Of a stretch of 64,000 nt of DNA, positions 34,410 to 45,170 are shown piece after piece. The translations under genes were made by a program, and so were the position numbers. The notes below the pieces were generated by a model. That model saw only the letters and a list, made by a program, of their open reading frames with translations. It made no database searches and had not been told where the DNA came from. Numbering within the stretch: position 1 is the first letter of the stretch; every line of letters starts with the position of its first letter. The DNA is taken from contig CM041292.1 in the NCBI GenBank assembly GCA_023052935.1, forward strand, positions 174,690,400-174,754,399, given 5' to 3'. The stretch comes from Piezodorus guildinii (Eukaryota; Arthropoda; Insecta; Hemiptera; Pentatomidae).

Positions 34410-34625
34410 AATTTATTATGGGTTATCTGTGATGCAGTGGTAGCATAACTTTATTGAGATATATTACAATTTGTTTCTAAATGAACATTTGTAATAGTGA
34501 TATGAGACCACATTCACACAATATATACAGAAAACAATGATAAAGTCAATGGTATCATAACTAGCACAACAGCCTTCTACGCCTAAGTTCGCGGGTTCAA
34601 ACCCGGCCGATGTCTTATTAACATT
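34410..34625 (+). mobile_element. tRNA-derived SINE head split by a LINE tail
   Basis: GTGATGCAGTGGTAGCATAA (A-box-like, about 34427) and GCGGGTTCAAACCCGGCC (B box with a perfect T-arm stem, about 34591) belong to one tRNA-like head. They are now separated by a 100 bp insertion. Removing the insertion brings the boxes to a normal tRNA spacing. A related A-box half without a B box lies at 34171-34200. Confidence 0.65.
34451..34550 (-). mobile_element. 100 bp LINE tail (family T) inserted in the SINE
   Basis: Reverse complement of tail family T. Flanked by GGTAGCATAACT (34439-34450) and GGTATCATAACT (34551-34562), a 12 bp target duplication with one mismatch. This is an extreme 5' truncation: only the last 100 bp of the parent element was copied. 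Confidence 0.75.
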
Positions 34626-34835
34626 GATTAAAAAAATGGTTAAATTTAAAAGTTGGTCGAACTTGATAACCAACTGAATAAGAAAAGACTAAATATATTT
34701 TTTATTTTCATTTTTTTTTTTTTTTTAACTTTAAAATAGTAATATAGATGTATAATATACCGCTGGAAAGCTATAGATTATAGAAAAAATATGTTATATT
34801 ATATACAAAGTTGTGGAAGATAATGCAAAGTGATG
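34608..34835 (-). repeat. Family A fragment
   Basis: AACTTGATAACCAACTGAATAAG...ATAATATACCGCTGGAAAGCTATAGATTA, inverse of the family A middle section. Confidence 0.6.
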
Positions 34836-34884
34836 AATAGGGCATGTACTTAAGTGATTATTGTATATAATAATAATAATAGGC

Positions 34885-35275
34885 TTAGCGAACCCGAAGG
34901 TTCGATGCCAATACCACCAAATTCTGCCTACACAGACTCGTCCAATGTTCACCAATCAAGCCCAAGCTCCCGAGATCAGCCTTAACGCAATCCTCCCATC
35001 TACGCTTCGGCCTACCTTTCGGACGCCTACCAGTCGGATCAGAAAATACCAACTTCCTCGGAATCCGCTCGTCATCGAGCCCAACAACTTTACTCGCCCA
35101 TTTGAGTCTCCGCGATGCAATCAACTCAATTATATTCAAAGGATACAAGTTCCGCAATTCCGCGTTGTGCAACCTTCTAAACTCCCCAGTGGCCTCATCT
35201 CTCTTCGGACCAAATATTTTACGCAATAATTTTCGAAGACCTTAAGAATGCGCGCTTGTCCACCCGTGGGACGCT
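34885..35275 (-). pseudogene. Non-LTR RT C-terminal relic, 113 codons open
   Basis: The frame from 35226 to 34885 reads RKIFGPKRDEATGEFRRLHN, then SRRLKWASKVV, GRRPKGRPKRRWEDCVKADL and CRQNLVVLASN: the complete C-terminal tail of the RT family whose earlier part is seen at 12.5/17.3 and 23.2 kb. It is the best-preserved tail in the window and has a much higher GC content than its flanks. No RT domain is attached. Confidence 0.8.
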
Positions 35276-35309
35276 CCCCATACGTAGTAATGAGATCCGC
35301 GCGAGGATT

Positions 35310-37280
35310 ATTGTATATAACAATTTTATATTGTTATTTTAATTAATCTGATTTTTTTTTTATCATTACACAATTTTCATGTAACTTTACCTATGTTCCT
35401 CTATAAATAATGTATGTAGTCTCAAAGTACTACTACTGTTGTATTTTTTTTAGTCTAATTGTTAAATAATTGAATAAAACATTTTTTAAGTTGAAATAAC
35501 GTCTACGAAATTTTCACTATTTTATAGGTTATGTAAAGTAACAGAAATAATTTTAAAAAATTATAAATTCAAAATAAAATCTGTTCACAGCATTTGAATG
35601 TAAGTTTAATGAAATTAATAAAATACATCAGTAACAAAGAAAGGGCACCGAATCGTTGACGTAATAATAAAATTAAGTAAAGTTTAATAGAAGAACGTAA
35701 AATCTGTTGGCTACTCTTATTAATTAATAAAGCTGTTCCTTGTTAAAGTATCATTATAAATCTTATAATGTTTTGATCTTTTATCATTTTTAGAAATTAT
35801 GAACCTACAACAAAAAGAAATTAATTTGGCACGCACGATCAAAACCGGAATTAAAACTCTCGGTTCCCTCAGCAAAATAACTTCGTTGAATTGAAAATAA
35901 CCTTTTACAGGCGTATGTACGAGTCAAAAACTATTAATGATAATTATTTTTAAAATATTGTTTTTTTATAACTTAATTATTATTATTTTTTTTTTGCGGG
36001 ATTGGGGTAGAAGTTGCATGACTTCCAACGAAATCCTGTACAGCCTCAAACAATATTTTGAAAGTTACTAATAATCAAAAGAGGTGCCTAAAAATTATAA
36101 AGATCTTATGATAAGAAATTCTATGTTTTATTATTTACTTCAATTAGTCGATTAAATTAATTAGAATTGTTAGTGGTAATTTGCTGCAACTTTAAGAAAA
36201 ATAGGACATTTTTTTTTGTTTTTTTTTTTTTTAGTCACAAATCATTAGCATTTCCAGTAATTATTATAATATTCATGAAGGAGCGAGTAGGTAGGTTCAC
36301 TTAGAAATCCTTGCGCCTATAATTAAATTGACAAACTAAATTTATGATACACCTCTCCAAATCAATTAATCCAAGGAAATCGAGGTAAGATTTTTGCAAA
36401 AAAAACTGGAATGCGTCGACTCCAAATTTTGCATTTATGTTGATTTCTCGTGACCGGAGATGTATTGCTGTGTTTAGAGCCGAACCTTGGGTTCCTTTGC
36501 TTTGATCATTATAGTAATTAGGTAATTTTATGTATGATATAGTTCTCCACGTTTCCTTAGTTCTTTTTTTTCAGAGGAAACGTAAGATAGTTAATGCTAA
36601 TGTAATGATTATAAAGGTCGTCGCGTGTTGAAAATTTAAGCATTTTCTACCGGATTGAATCTATGATATAAGAACTCCTGTCTGAGGAAGCAATCAAGTG
36701 AATGGGCTCTAAACTTTATCCTATAAAGTATGATTTATAGCAAATTTCATCTTCCTCATTTAAAGGCCATGTAAAATTTTAAAAGAATGTTTCCTAACCG
36801 TTCAGTCTAATACTCGTATATATATTCTGTAGGTTGCTTATGTCAAGTATTTGATCATTCGGTGAACGTAAATTAATTCTTTGAAATGTCCCTCATTATA
36901 ACAGGAAAACTCTGAGTGGGAGATGAAGACTAATTATATTATTATTACTTTTTTTCTCTTTTTATTATTTTTTTTTTTATAATCTTTATAGCAGTGAAGT
37001 ATATCGTCATACACTATACATACATAACACTACACCAAAAGTAGACCAGTCTCTTAATTAACCACATAACAACATAAACATAGCATATAATTTCTAATTA
37101 ATGAATAAACAAAAAATAAATCTTCAAATTATAAGTAGCTGTGTCTGACTGCCTCAAATTTTATTTAAATTGATCTATAATGTATAAAATAACCATTTAA
37201 ATAATAATACATCAACCGAATTCAGGAAAGTCGAATTCGTGTTACCCAGTCTTAAATTGAAAAAAGTTAACTTTAAATTT
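35310..37280. other. Unassigned AT-rich sequence
   Basis: Nothing recognised. Several poly-T tracts. Confidence 0.5.
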
Positions 37281-37281
37281 A

Positions 37282-37680
37282 AGTTAAATTGAGGATGTAT
37301 AGTCGACTGTAGAAACTATTATAGGTGGAATAATCAGGAGTCAGTCATTTTTTTCATTTTTTTTAATTTTGCCAACGTTTCGGCTCAAGCTTGTGAGCCA
37401 TCATCAGGGCTACAAACATCAGAACTAAAGAGATACATATTAATGTGATAATGAAAATTTTTGAATGTAGTGACAATGATAACATTTGAAATAAAACAGA
37501 AAACATACCAACATACTTAAATATTATACATACAAATAATGATGATATAATAAACAATATGATGATGATAAGCATGAAAATAAAACTTCAGACTTTAATA
37601 TAGAAGTAAAAAATTATATATAAACGTACCATTACTGAGCCATGTCCTAGCATAAACTAAGGAAAACCATAAACATAGGT
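37282..37680 (-). mobile_element. Hammerhead-like unit, longer copy (locus L4a)
   Basis: A single-arm unit whose left end, GAGGATGTATAGTCGACTGT, is homologous to the GTGGATGTAATTAGTTGACC end of L1 and L5. The ribozyme-like core is at 37377-37407 (minus). The region upstream of the core on the minus strand (37410-37665) is non-coding. Confidence 0.6.
37374..37410 (-). ncRNA. Hammerhead-ribozyme-like core, L4a
   Basis: Minus strand: GCC + CTGATGA + T + helix II GGCTC/GAGCC (ACAAGCTT loop) + GAAAC + GTT + GGC. Compared with L1 and L5 (GACCC/GGGTC), helix II positions 2 and 4 change on both strands with pairing kept. Such paired changes are evidence that the RNA fold was under selection. Confidence 0.65.
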
Positions 37681-37681
37681 A

Positions 37682-37890
37682 TTGAGGATGTATAGTCGAC
37701 TGTAGAAACTATTATAGTGGAATAGTCAGGAATCAGTCATTTTTTTTTGAAAATTTTTTAATTTTGCCAACGTTTCGGCCCAAGCTTGTGACCATCATCA
37801 GGACATTACTGAGCCATGTCCAAGCATAAACTGACGTTGCAAAATTAAAAACTTTAAAAAAAAAAAACGACTGATTCCTGACTATTCCAC
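37682..37890 (-). mobile_element. Hammerhead-like foldback unit with target duplication (locus L4b)
   Basis: About 208 bp inserted between two copies of CCATAAACATAGGTA (ending 37681 and 37904; 15-16 bp). The arms ACGTTGGCAAAATTAAAAA...TGACTGATTCCTGACTATTCCA and their inverse frame the core at 37772-37801. A nearby CATTACTGAGCCATGTCC segment is shared with L4a, so L4b is an internally deleted relative. On this copy GCAACGTC lies upstream and can pair with the 3' flank ACGTTGGC, giving an alternative long stem III ending in a GTC cleavage triplet. Confidence 0.65.
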
Positions 37891-38764
37891 CATAAACATA
37901 GGTAGTATGGGGAGGGGTTCGTGTAAAAACCCTGAAGGTTTTCCTCTCTAAATATAAATACTACAGCTTATCTTTGTTTTTAAAAAGTTTTACAAAATTA
38001 TACAATGGAAAAAACAAAATTTTAAATGTTAAATGTAAGGATAACTCTTGTTGGGTTCTATTTAAACGAAGTATTTCGAACATTCAAAGTATTTTTAAGA
38101 GGAGCTATTCTTAAGCATAAACCGTAAATTTTCAACTTAGTTTACTACCTTAGTTTTACGAAGGGTGCTATTCGTTCACTTTTTATTGTAGCTAAATTCA
38201 AAAAATAATTTAAAAAACAATAACTTTTATATAGAAGGAAAAAAACCATAAGTTTCATGTTTTCAAACTTTTCCGTCCTCCCTTATTACCGATTTTATTT
38301 TCAAATTAATATTTCATATCACAGAATAATTTCACACTTATAAAGAAGTTAGTGTTATGTCATCATCATGTGTTATCTCCAGCACTTTAAATTTTAAGGC
38401 GTTAAAACGCTCGGCCTGTAAGTCCTTCGTGTCTTCATGTCGGCGTTGAAATATTTAAAACCGGACAAATTATCGTTTCTTTGACTTGCAGTCGTCCTAG
38501 TTCCTAAAAATTCTGTCATGCACTGTTATAGAGTCGAAACAACCGTTTAAATATATAAATTGGTTCCTTTATCCTCCATGAATTTTTTTTTGTTAAATCT
38601 AATGGTCTCGGGCGCCTGAAAAGGGATTTAGATTACGGAATTGATTGTATTTGATAAGCAGCTAGTACTAATCCCAAACTCTTACTGAGTTTCGATTATT
38701 TGCTAAAATACTATATTTATAATTTGGTTGATATTATATTATTTTATTTTTCTCTTCAAATCTT

Positions 38765-38890
38765 GATTTGCACCTGTTCAAACGTGGAAGGACAATCAGC
38801 AAATGTGAAGAATCTTGTATGTAATGTGTGATGTGAGGCATGAGGAAGGGTCAGTACACAGCAGCACCCCTTCTCTGACATTAACAACCA
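38765..38890 (-). mobile_element. Diverged 3' UTR of the Jockey-type LINE
   Basis: TTGATTTGCACCTGT...AGCAAATG...GAGGCATGAGG...ACAGCAGCACCCCTTCTCTGACATT follows the same order as 12893-13015, the 3' UTR of the full element. No ORF2 codons remain. Confidence 0.55.
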
Positions 38891-40980
38891 TTAATTATTT
38901 CAAGAGATACAACACCTTTGATTAGATTAATAGGTTATAGTCATTACACTATCGATAGTTAATACTATTAATAATGCTTGCTTGATATTTGATAGTTAAT
39001 AATGCTGATATTGTCGTTATATGATAGATTATCGTCGTTATATCTGTGGCGGTCGTGAATAAGTGGTTAAGTCAAAATCTTTCATTTTACAGGTGAGCGA
39101 CTTAAACTTTACGTAATACTCAAAATAGAGTTATAACATATAGCTTTCTTTCCACCTAAAATTTCATCCACCAAGAAATTTCTTTAACCAATTTAACACG
39201 ACGTGGGAGACGGTCTGAGGGAGCGATACGTGGAGTTAACTCATTTTTGATATAACTCGAGTTATCCAGTTTTTCACGAACGCCACAGATATGTATGATA
39301 TCTTACTTGAAGCACATCCAGCTTCAAAAGTGGAAACACAAAATTGGGGAAAACCCTGGCAGCTGAGCGTAATCTTGGCCTAATCACCTCCTTGGATGGG
39401 CGTTGCTCTTGAAAGAGTATGAATCTCTGTATGTTATGAACCCATGGTCTGTAGAGGTGCAGGTTTTTATTTTTTTAATTATATTATGTTTTTAATCATG
39501 TTTGGAGTTATCTCATAGACACAACTCAAAGTATCTCAACTACTGGTTAATAACCTGAAATTGTCTCTTTTTCAAATTCAGAAAAACAATTAATCTCTTA
39601 AATTCACTTGAATGCAGATAGATGTGGTGCTCTGAAATATTTTATAGGCATGAATATAATTATTTTTTTCTTTTTAGTAGACCAATCATCATTTAAGCAA
39701 TCTTTATGTGTTTTTTTTAAGACTATGTTTCATTAAAATTAAGGAGATTAGAAAAAAAGTATTATTTTATTAAACATAACTGTAACTACAGTATCATCTA
39801 TTAATTTTAAACATTGTTTAATTACACATACTCTTATGGATTTGAAATTGTTTCAATAAATAAGCGACGCATACTGAAGTTGGCATAGGATACGCTCGGC
39901 TGCCGTGTGTTATCACCAAAACGTCAATTTTAGACCTTCAACAATGGACTACAGGACAGCACAGTTTCAAACAGCCTTCATATTTTAATCAATGTTATTA
40001 TAGTTATTCCACTTCTTCAAAGTATTTCTCGCTGGCTTGCAAAAACAATAAATGATTAATTTGTCTATCTATAATTTAGTGCTTTTTCCAGTGAGAGAGA
40101 TATTAAGTTTCTGGACAGAAAGGAAGGAATTTATGACGTAAAGAAAGAAATAATCTTGTTACAAAATATATTTTTAATTACCTGTGTGTAAATTTAGAAA
40201 TTGAAATATCAGTAACTTTTTACATTCAAACCTATCTAGTTCCTGAATACTAGGTCCTAGGGACAGATTTTATATAACAAAAAATGTTGTCTACTAAATT
40301 TCTGACTTGGAAACTGTCGTCAAAATTTTGATTCGAGCAACATCATCAGAAATAAAGAGTGTAAAAAAAGCGCCAATATTTTAAAATTTTTTTGGCAAAA
40401 TGTGACTTATTTGAAACAATATAGCTTCTTTTTTTTTTTAAATGCGAGCAAATCCAATAGATTTTTGGACACAGCGTATTGCACTTAATAAAAATAGGAA
40501 AACGTGACTTTATCTAAAACAATACAGCTTCTGAAACATTGTTCCTAGCGAAAAATGTTATATAAAAAATATATTCTTCACTAAATTTCTGATCTGAGAG
40601 CTGTCGTCAAATGCTTGATCCGTGCTACACCAACAGAGGTAGAACGTGAAAAAAAAAAAGTGATATACAACGAAAGTTACGGACCCTCAGCCAAAACACA
40701 TATCCATGTAAAAAAAAAAAAAAATATCTGAATCTCCCGAAAGCCTTAATTTTTACCTGAATTGAACAAAGCACTATATTATGTTAATGATATAATATTT
40801 TAGAGGCGCTAGAATCTCTTGTATTCCGCTTTTTCCTCTACAAGTGGAGGGAAAGGCCCAGTCTGGGGTTCCTTTAGCAGGTTGGAAATATTGTATATAG
40901 TTATGGTTTTGTGTATGGTGTTAATTTATTTCTCACTTTGTGTTTATCTCAACTATTGGTTGTTGTTTTGTATATATTTA
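38891..40980. other. Unassigned AT-rich sequence
   Basis: Nothing recognised. Two similar blocks near 40300-40345 and 40585-40625 (TTTCTGA(C/T)(T/C)TG(G/A)(G/A)A(A/G)CTGTCGTCAAA) suggest a local duplication. Confidence 0.45.
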
Positions 40981-40982
40981 TA

Positions 40983-41096
40983 TCTTATGTAATTATACTT
41001 TTATCATTATTTTCTGTATATATTGTATGAATGTGGTCTCATATCACTATTACTACTGTTCATTTAGTAAGAAATTGTAATATATCTCAATTTAAA
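40983..41096 (+). mobile_element. Retroelement 3' tail (family T), copy 4
   Basis: TTATGTAATTATACTTTTAT...ATGAATGTGGTCTCATATCA...TTGTAATATATCTCAATTTAAA. Same tail as 9459 and 19739, here without a clean A-run. Confidence 0.65.
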
Positions 41097-41240
41097 AGAA
41101 AAATGAGAATTGTTACAATCAAGCTTAGCCTCACATTTAAATATTTATAGTTATGGCATATTCTTCTGCTCGATCAGTTCCTCTCGTTGCTCAAACTAGG
41201 CTTTAGTTGCTAAATTTAGAAACTACCTTTATGAAAAATA

Positions 41241-41301
<61 letters not shown>
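41241..41301. repeat. (TA)n microsatellite left of L5
   Basis: TA repeats that end exactly where the L5 unit begins; a second TA tract (41594-41641) begins where it ends. Confidence 0.9.
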
Positions 41302-41405
41302 GTGGATGTAATTAGTTGACCGTTGAGAATTACTGGAAGGAATTAGTCCGGGTGGCGGTCATTAAATGAAACAACTAAATAGTTTCAACTATTTTATTGT
41401 TTGCC

Positions 41406-41441
41406 AACGTTTCGACCCCCTTTGTGGGTCATCATCAGGGC
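41406..41441 (-). ncRNA. Hammerhead-ribozyme-like core, L5 left arm
   Basis: Exact inverse of the right-arm core (GAAAC at 41409-41413 and CTGATGA at 41432-41438 on the minus strand). Confidence 0.6.
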
Positions 41442-41484
41442 GCATGGTGGGAGAATGGAAACAGTTTCCATTCTCCCACCATGC

Positions 41485-41520
41485 GCCCTGATGATGACCC
41501 ACAAAGGGGGTCGAAACGTT
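41485..41520 (+). ncRNA. Hammerhead-ribozyme-like core, L5 right arm
   Basis: GCC, CTGATGA (41488-41494), T, helix II GACCC/GGGTC, GAAAC (41513-41517), GTT, GGC. Identical to the L1 right arm. In a transcript of the whole palindrome this core would be locked in a long duplex, so any folding would depend on partial transcripts. Confidence 0.6.
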
Positions 41521-41588
41521 GGCAAACAATAAAATAGTTGAAACTATTTAGTTGTTTCATTTAATGACCGCCACCCGGACTAATTCCT

Positions 41589-41593
<5 letters not shown>

Positions 41594-41641
<48 letters not shown>
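41594..41641. repeat. (TA)n microsatellite right of L5
   Basis: About 24 TA units. Confidence 0.9.
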
Positions 41642-41649
<8 letters not shown>

Positions 41650-42940
41650 ACAAATCAAAATAACGTAGAGGAAGTGCAAGAATAGCACATTTGAGAGGAT
41701 GGAAAGCCGACTCAGTCAAGGGTATTCTATTTATAACTCGGAGTTGTAGTGGGTTTGCTATTTGTCACTAGTCGGGTGCTATAGGGAATAACATTCAATA
41801 ATTTTGTTATTCATATAACCTTGCCTTGTCAAATATTATCTTACGCATATTGAATCGAATATTTTAAAGATAAAATAATACTTGCCAGTTTTTTCTCGAT
41901 AGCAATCCTATATGTAGTTCGAGAACATATGCTATTTATCATATAGTTCATATTATCATAACTTCATATATTGTGCTCTCTATTTATTTAAAAGTGTTCT
42001 GGATATCTTATCCACTTTTTCTTGCAGCATTCGCTGAAATTAATGAACAAAGTCCGACGGTTCCAAGAACGGTGAATCGGGATCGTTCCAAACATGGTAA
42101 CAACTAATTTGGGAGAAATCATTATGAATAATAACACTAATTTAATCCTTAAATTGTAGACACATTCTTACCTTTTAAGCTTGTCATACCGCTCGTTCAG
42201 AAAATTGCCAATGTAGCTAAAATCCACAAAATTATATTTTTTTTTTTACAGATTTTTTAAAACTTTAAAATATTGATTTAATTTTATTTATTAGGACTTT
42301 CCAACCACAAGAGTCAAACATTAAAATAAAAATTAGCTTAAATAGAATTGATTTGTTATATGTACCGTCTTCTGTATTATTTATCATATGTATTTTTGTT
42401 GCTGTTTATTTTACAATATTAGACTGGGTCTTGTCGTTCTTATTCTAAAGAAGGAAATATCGTCTGATTTACGAATTACGATAGGTTGTTTATCTGGTAA
42501 GTCTGTGTTTTCCGGGAGAGTTAAAGCCTTGTCCGATTCAAAACCCGCATAGACCAGGGTAGTAATTTATTTAGTCTTATTCGGTCCCACAGATTGGCTT
42601 TCGATCATCCCACTCTGGTTAGAATAGGATGGTAATCTTAAAGGCAGTCCGTCCTTTTTGCTACTATTTAAGTAGATATGAACAATAATGCATACAAAAA
42701 AAAAGTTTTGATATCTGCCTTACTGGCGGTGCATTCCAACGTGGGATGCTGTTTCAGGTAAGAGCCGAACTCCTATATCTGCCTAATAAATAAAAATAAT
42801 TATAATATGTAAATAAATAAAATAAGGGCCTGTCAACATTGTAACGTTGTGGGAATTACGCTAGGGAGGGGTGCCACTCTACTTACTCCCTCTGATTCAA
42901 TGATTAGATGCATAACATGTAAATAAAACATTTTATGATA
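41650..42940. other. Unassigned sequence
   Basis: No ORF with a domain and no repeat recognised. Confidence 0.5.
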
Positions 42941-42949
42941 AAAATTAAA

Positions 42950-43830
42950 ATCTGGTGCGGGCAACACTCGACTTTCACTTACCTCCATTTTTAAAATCAA
43001 TGAAAGAATTTTCAAATACAGTTAGAGATAAAAATACGTGAAACTATTAAGGAATTAATTAAATTGAATTTATACAGAAACATGTGTTTGATTAAAAAAT
43101 CTATTATATTATTATATAAAATAATCAGTTAGTATTATGTTAATTTCATCACTCTCTATTAACTTTTAAAAGCTTGTGTATGTGATAATATTTTTTCTAA
43201 AATCTTTAGCTTTCCGACGGTATATCATACATGTATATTACTGCTCTTATGTCCAAAAACGAAAAATTGCATTAAAAAAATATTTTTTTCTGTTTTCTCC
43301 TTTAGTTGGGTATCGAATCTATTCAATTTATATATTTACCTGTTTTTCATCAGCGCTAACAAGATAATATAGTTATTTTTATTGAATCTACAAAATTAAA
43401 GGTACTTTAGGGGAAGAAAATTAAAATATCGGCATTTGAGCCATGTCAGACCATTTTAATCAGAATAAAACCTACATGATATTAAAGCCCATTAAATTAT
43501 ACATCGATATAGCGAGTTTAATCAAAATCGTCGGAACCGTTTTCGAGAAAATCGAAAAAAGGTGCAAAATGCATGGTATAAAGTGCATCTTCTGGTAAGC
43601 TCATTTTGATGAAACAAGTTTTGTCTCGTCTCGGGCGTATAGTTGTCTTAAATATGAAATTTCAGTTTCATAGGACTTACCTTTTCCGCCCGGGAGTTAC
43701 CACACACACACACACACACACATAAACGTGGACCCTAAAACGTGTATTTCCGATGAAAACTGGAATTCGAAAATTTTCACGATCGCAATACTTCCCCTTA
43801 CTATATGTAGTAAGTGAAAGTAAAAAAGTA
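42950..43830 (+). repeat. Family A repeat, longest copy (~0.88 kb)
   Basis: Runs from TCTGGTGCGGGCAAC...CGACTTTCACTTACC to TAGTAAGTGAAAGT. The motif ACTTTCACTTAC stands near both ends in opposite orientation, a 12 bp terminal or subterminal inverted repeat. An internal (CA)n and the block TCTCGGGCGTATAGTTG are shared with other copies. Fragments lie at 4.8, 9.0, 11.1, 32.0, 33.5, 34.6 and 53.4 kb. No conserved ORF. A non-autonomous DNA transposon is likely; the superfamily is unknown. Confidence 0.65.
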
Positions 43831-44089
43831 AGATGTATAATTGCGATATTGGGTTGCATTGTGAATAGAATCTAAATCATGGCTAACCTGGAACCAGAGC
43901 TACTACTAGACATACTGTTTAAGAAGATTTCGCACCGACATTAAAATTGATGATAAGCCTGTCACATCTGAAATTTAAAGGAAAGCAAACTTTTTTTTAT
44001 TATTATTAATTTTTATTTCTGTATTGACCTTCTAAGGATTACATCAGTTTACTACTTCATTTGGCTTTATTTCTGCTCTTCCACCTATC

Positions 44090-44735
44090 CTGCATCAGTT
44101 GACTCATAGCAATCTCCTTCTCTCTTTTCGCCATGCTTTCTTCCTCTTCTCCTCTGGAAAGACACCAACTCTCAACCTAGGTTCCGTTCTTTTTTCTGTA
44201 TCCTGCATTGTTATCTGTATTTTTTCCACCTCTCTATTGGCTTCTAAAAACCATCCATACTCCCGTCGGTCTGTTTGGATTCATTCTTTTGAAATTTGCT
44301 ATTCTAATTTTGTCGATTCATAAGGACCTACAGAGTTGAGCTTTGAGGCTCTACTAAACCATCCAATTCTTCCCGTATCTAATCCTTAAAATACAAAATT
44401 CTTCGTAAAACCCTCAACGCTCCTTACTTTGTTACGAATAAAATCATTCCTTATGATCTCCACCTTCCATATCTTGCTGATTCAGCCCATACCAGGTATC
44501 ATTCATTCCATGGCAAACTCCATTCCACTCTAATGGACTAGTTTCAATCTTTGCTTCGTTTTCAATTTCCGGTAATCTACCAGGCGTCTAAAGAGAAGAT
44601 ATCCTCGAGAACTTCTGGTTTACATTGACTTCTAGAGTACGGCGAATGGACAGTTTCATGTACATTATCTTTTAGCAGCATATTTACTTGTTGTATTCTG
44701 ATATACAGTTGTAAATTTCAACAAAAAAATATTTA
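44090..44735 (+). mobile_element. LINE ORF2 C-terminal relic and 3' UTR (SFHGKL family, copy 2)
   Basis: One frame reads ILRKTLNAPYFVTNKIIPYD LHLPYLAD, then YHSFHGKLHSTLMD, the N-PYF-TN--I--DL-LP motif at the end of Jockey/CR1-type ORF2. The 3' UTR with CAGCATATTTACTTG and ACAGTTGTA matches copy 1 (32.7 kb). Preceding sequence (44090-44320) is pyrimidine-rich like the RT relic at 46.5 kb and probably belongs to the same family. Several stops. Confidence 0.7.
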
Positions 44736-44929
44736 AAAAAATTCCGATTAACTCTATCCTTGATCTTTTACACACGTTTATAAATTTCTTCATTACTACA
44801 GGTGTAGATAGAGTTTTCTTTTTTGGTTCCTTTTGTTTTCCTTTCTTCTGTTTTCTCTATTCTATTCAGCAGCATAAAGCGCTTCGTGCTTTATTATTGT
44901 TGTGTAGTGCATTAGTTTTGCGTGGATGG

Positions 44930-45170
44930 AGATAGATAGATAGATTTAAATTGTAGGATGTTCCCATTTTGCTAATTCTTTGATTTACTGCCTATTTTTC
45001 GGAGATATTTGTATCCATCGTTTCTCCTAAATATTTGATTTTTTTAACTATTTTGATTCTGTCGTATTTGGTATTCAGGAAATTTCGGGCGATTTTTATA
45101 TTTGTCAAGAACTCAGTTTTTCAAAGGAAATCCGTAGCCAATTTTGCACATTTATGTTACGTTTGATTAT
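44930..45170 (-). pseudogene. Another LINE RT relic
   Basis: On the minus strand: KTEFLTNIKIARNFLNTKYD, then RIKIVKKIKYLGETMDTNIS followed by a stop and AVNQRISKMGTSYN. This is the region after the RT catalytic box (K-KYLG----), of a family different from the others in the window. The flanking catalytic core is missing. Confidence 0.6.

Larger units (their letters stand above)
41303..41591. mobile_element. Perfect-palindrome hammerhead-like element (locus L5)
   Basis: 41335-41591 is a perfect palindrome: two 128 bp arms around a single central base (41463). I compared the arms base by base and found no mismatch. A 34 bp one-sided extension (41301-41334) matches the left end of L1. Each arm carries a core like L1. 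The apex (GCGCATGGTGGGAGAATGGAAAC) is not found elsewhere in the window. Inserted in a (TA)n tract, so a target duplication cannot be told from the microsatellite. Confidence 0.8.

Noticed and set aside
34427..34610. A functional tRNA gene (good T arm GCGGGTTCAAACCCG)
   Set aside because: The A-box and B-box halves are 160 bp apart because of an insertion; not a transcribable tRNA.
36670..36720. GTCTGAGGAAGCAATCAAG as another hammerhead-like core
   Set aside because: No GAAAC after a paired helix; the match is only to the first few bases.
37282..37904. A CRISPR-like or satellite array
   Set aside because: Only two units, with a target-site duplication and unequal lengths; better explained as mobile units.
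44800..44930. Splice-like signals and a possible host exon
   Set aside because: Poly-pyrimidine tracts are everywhere in this AT-rich window; no flanking coding sequence.
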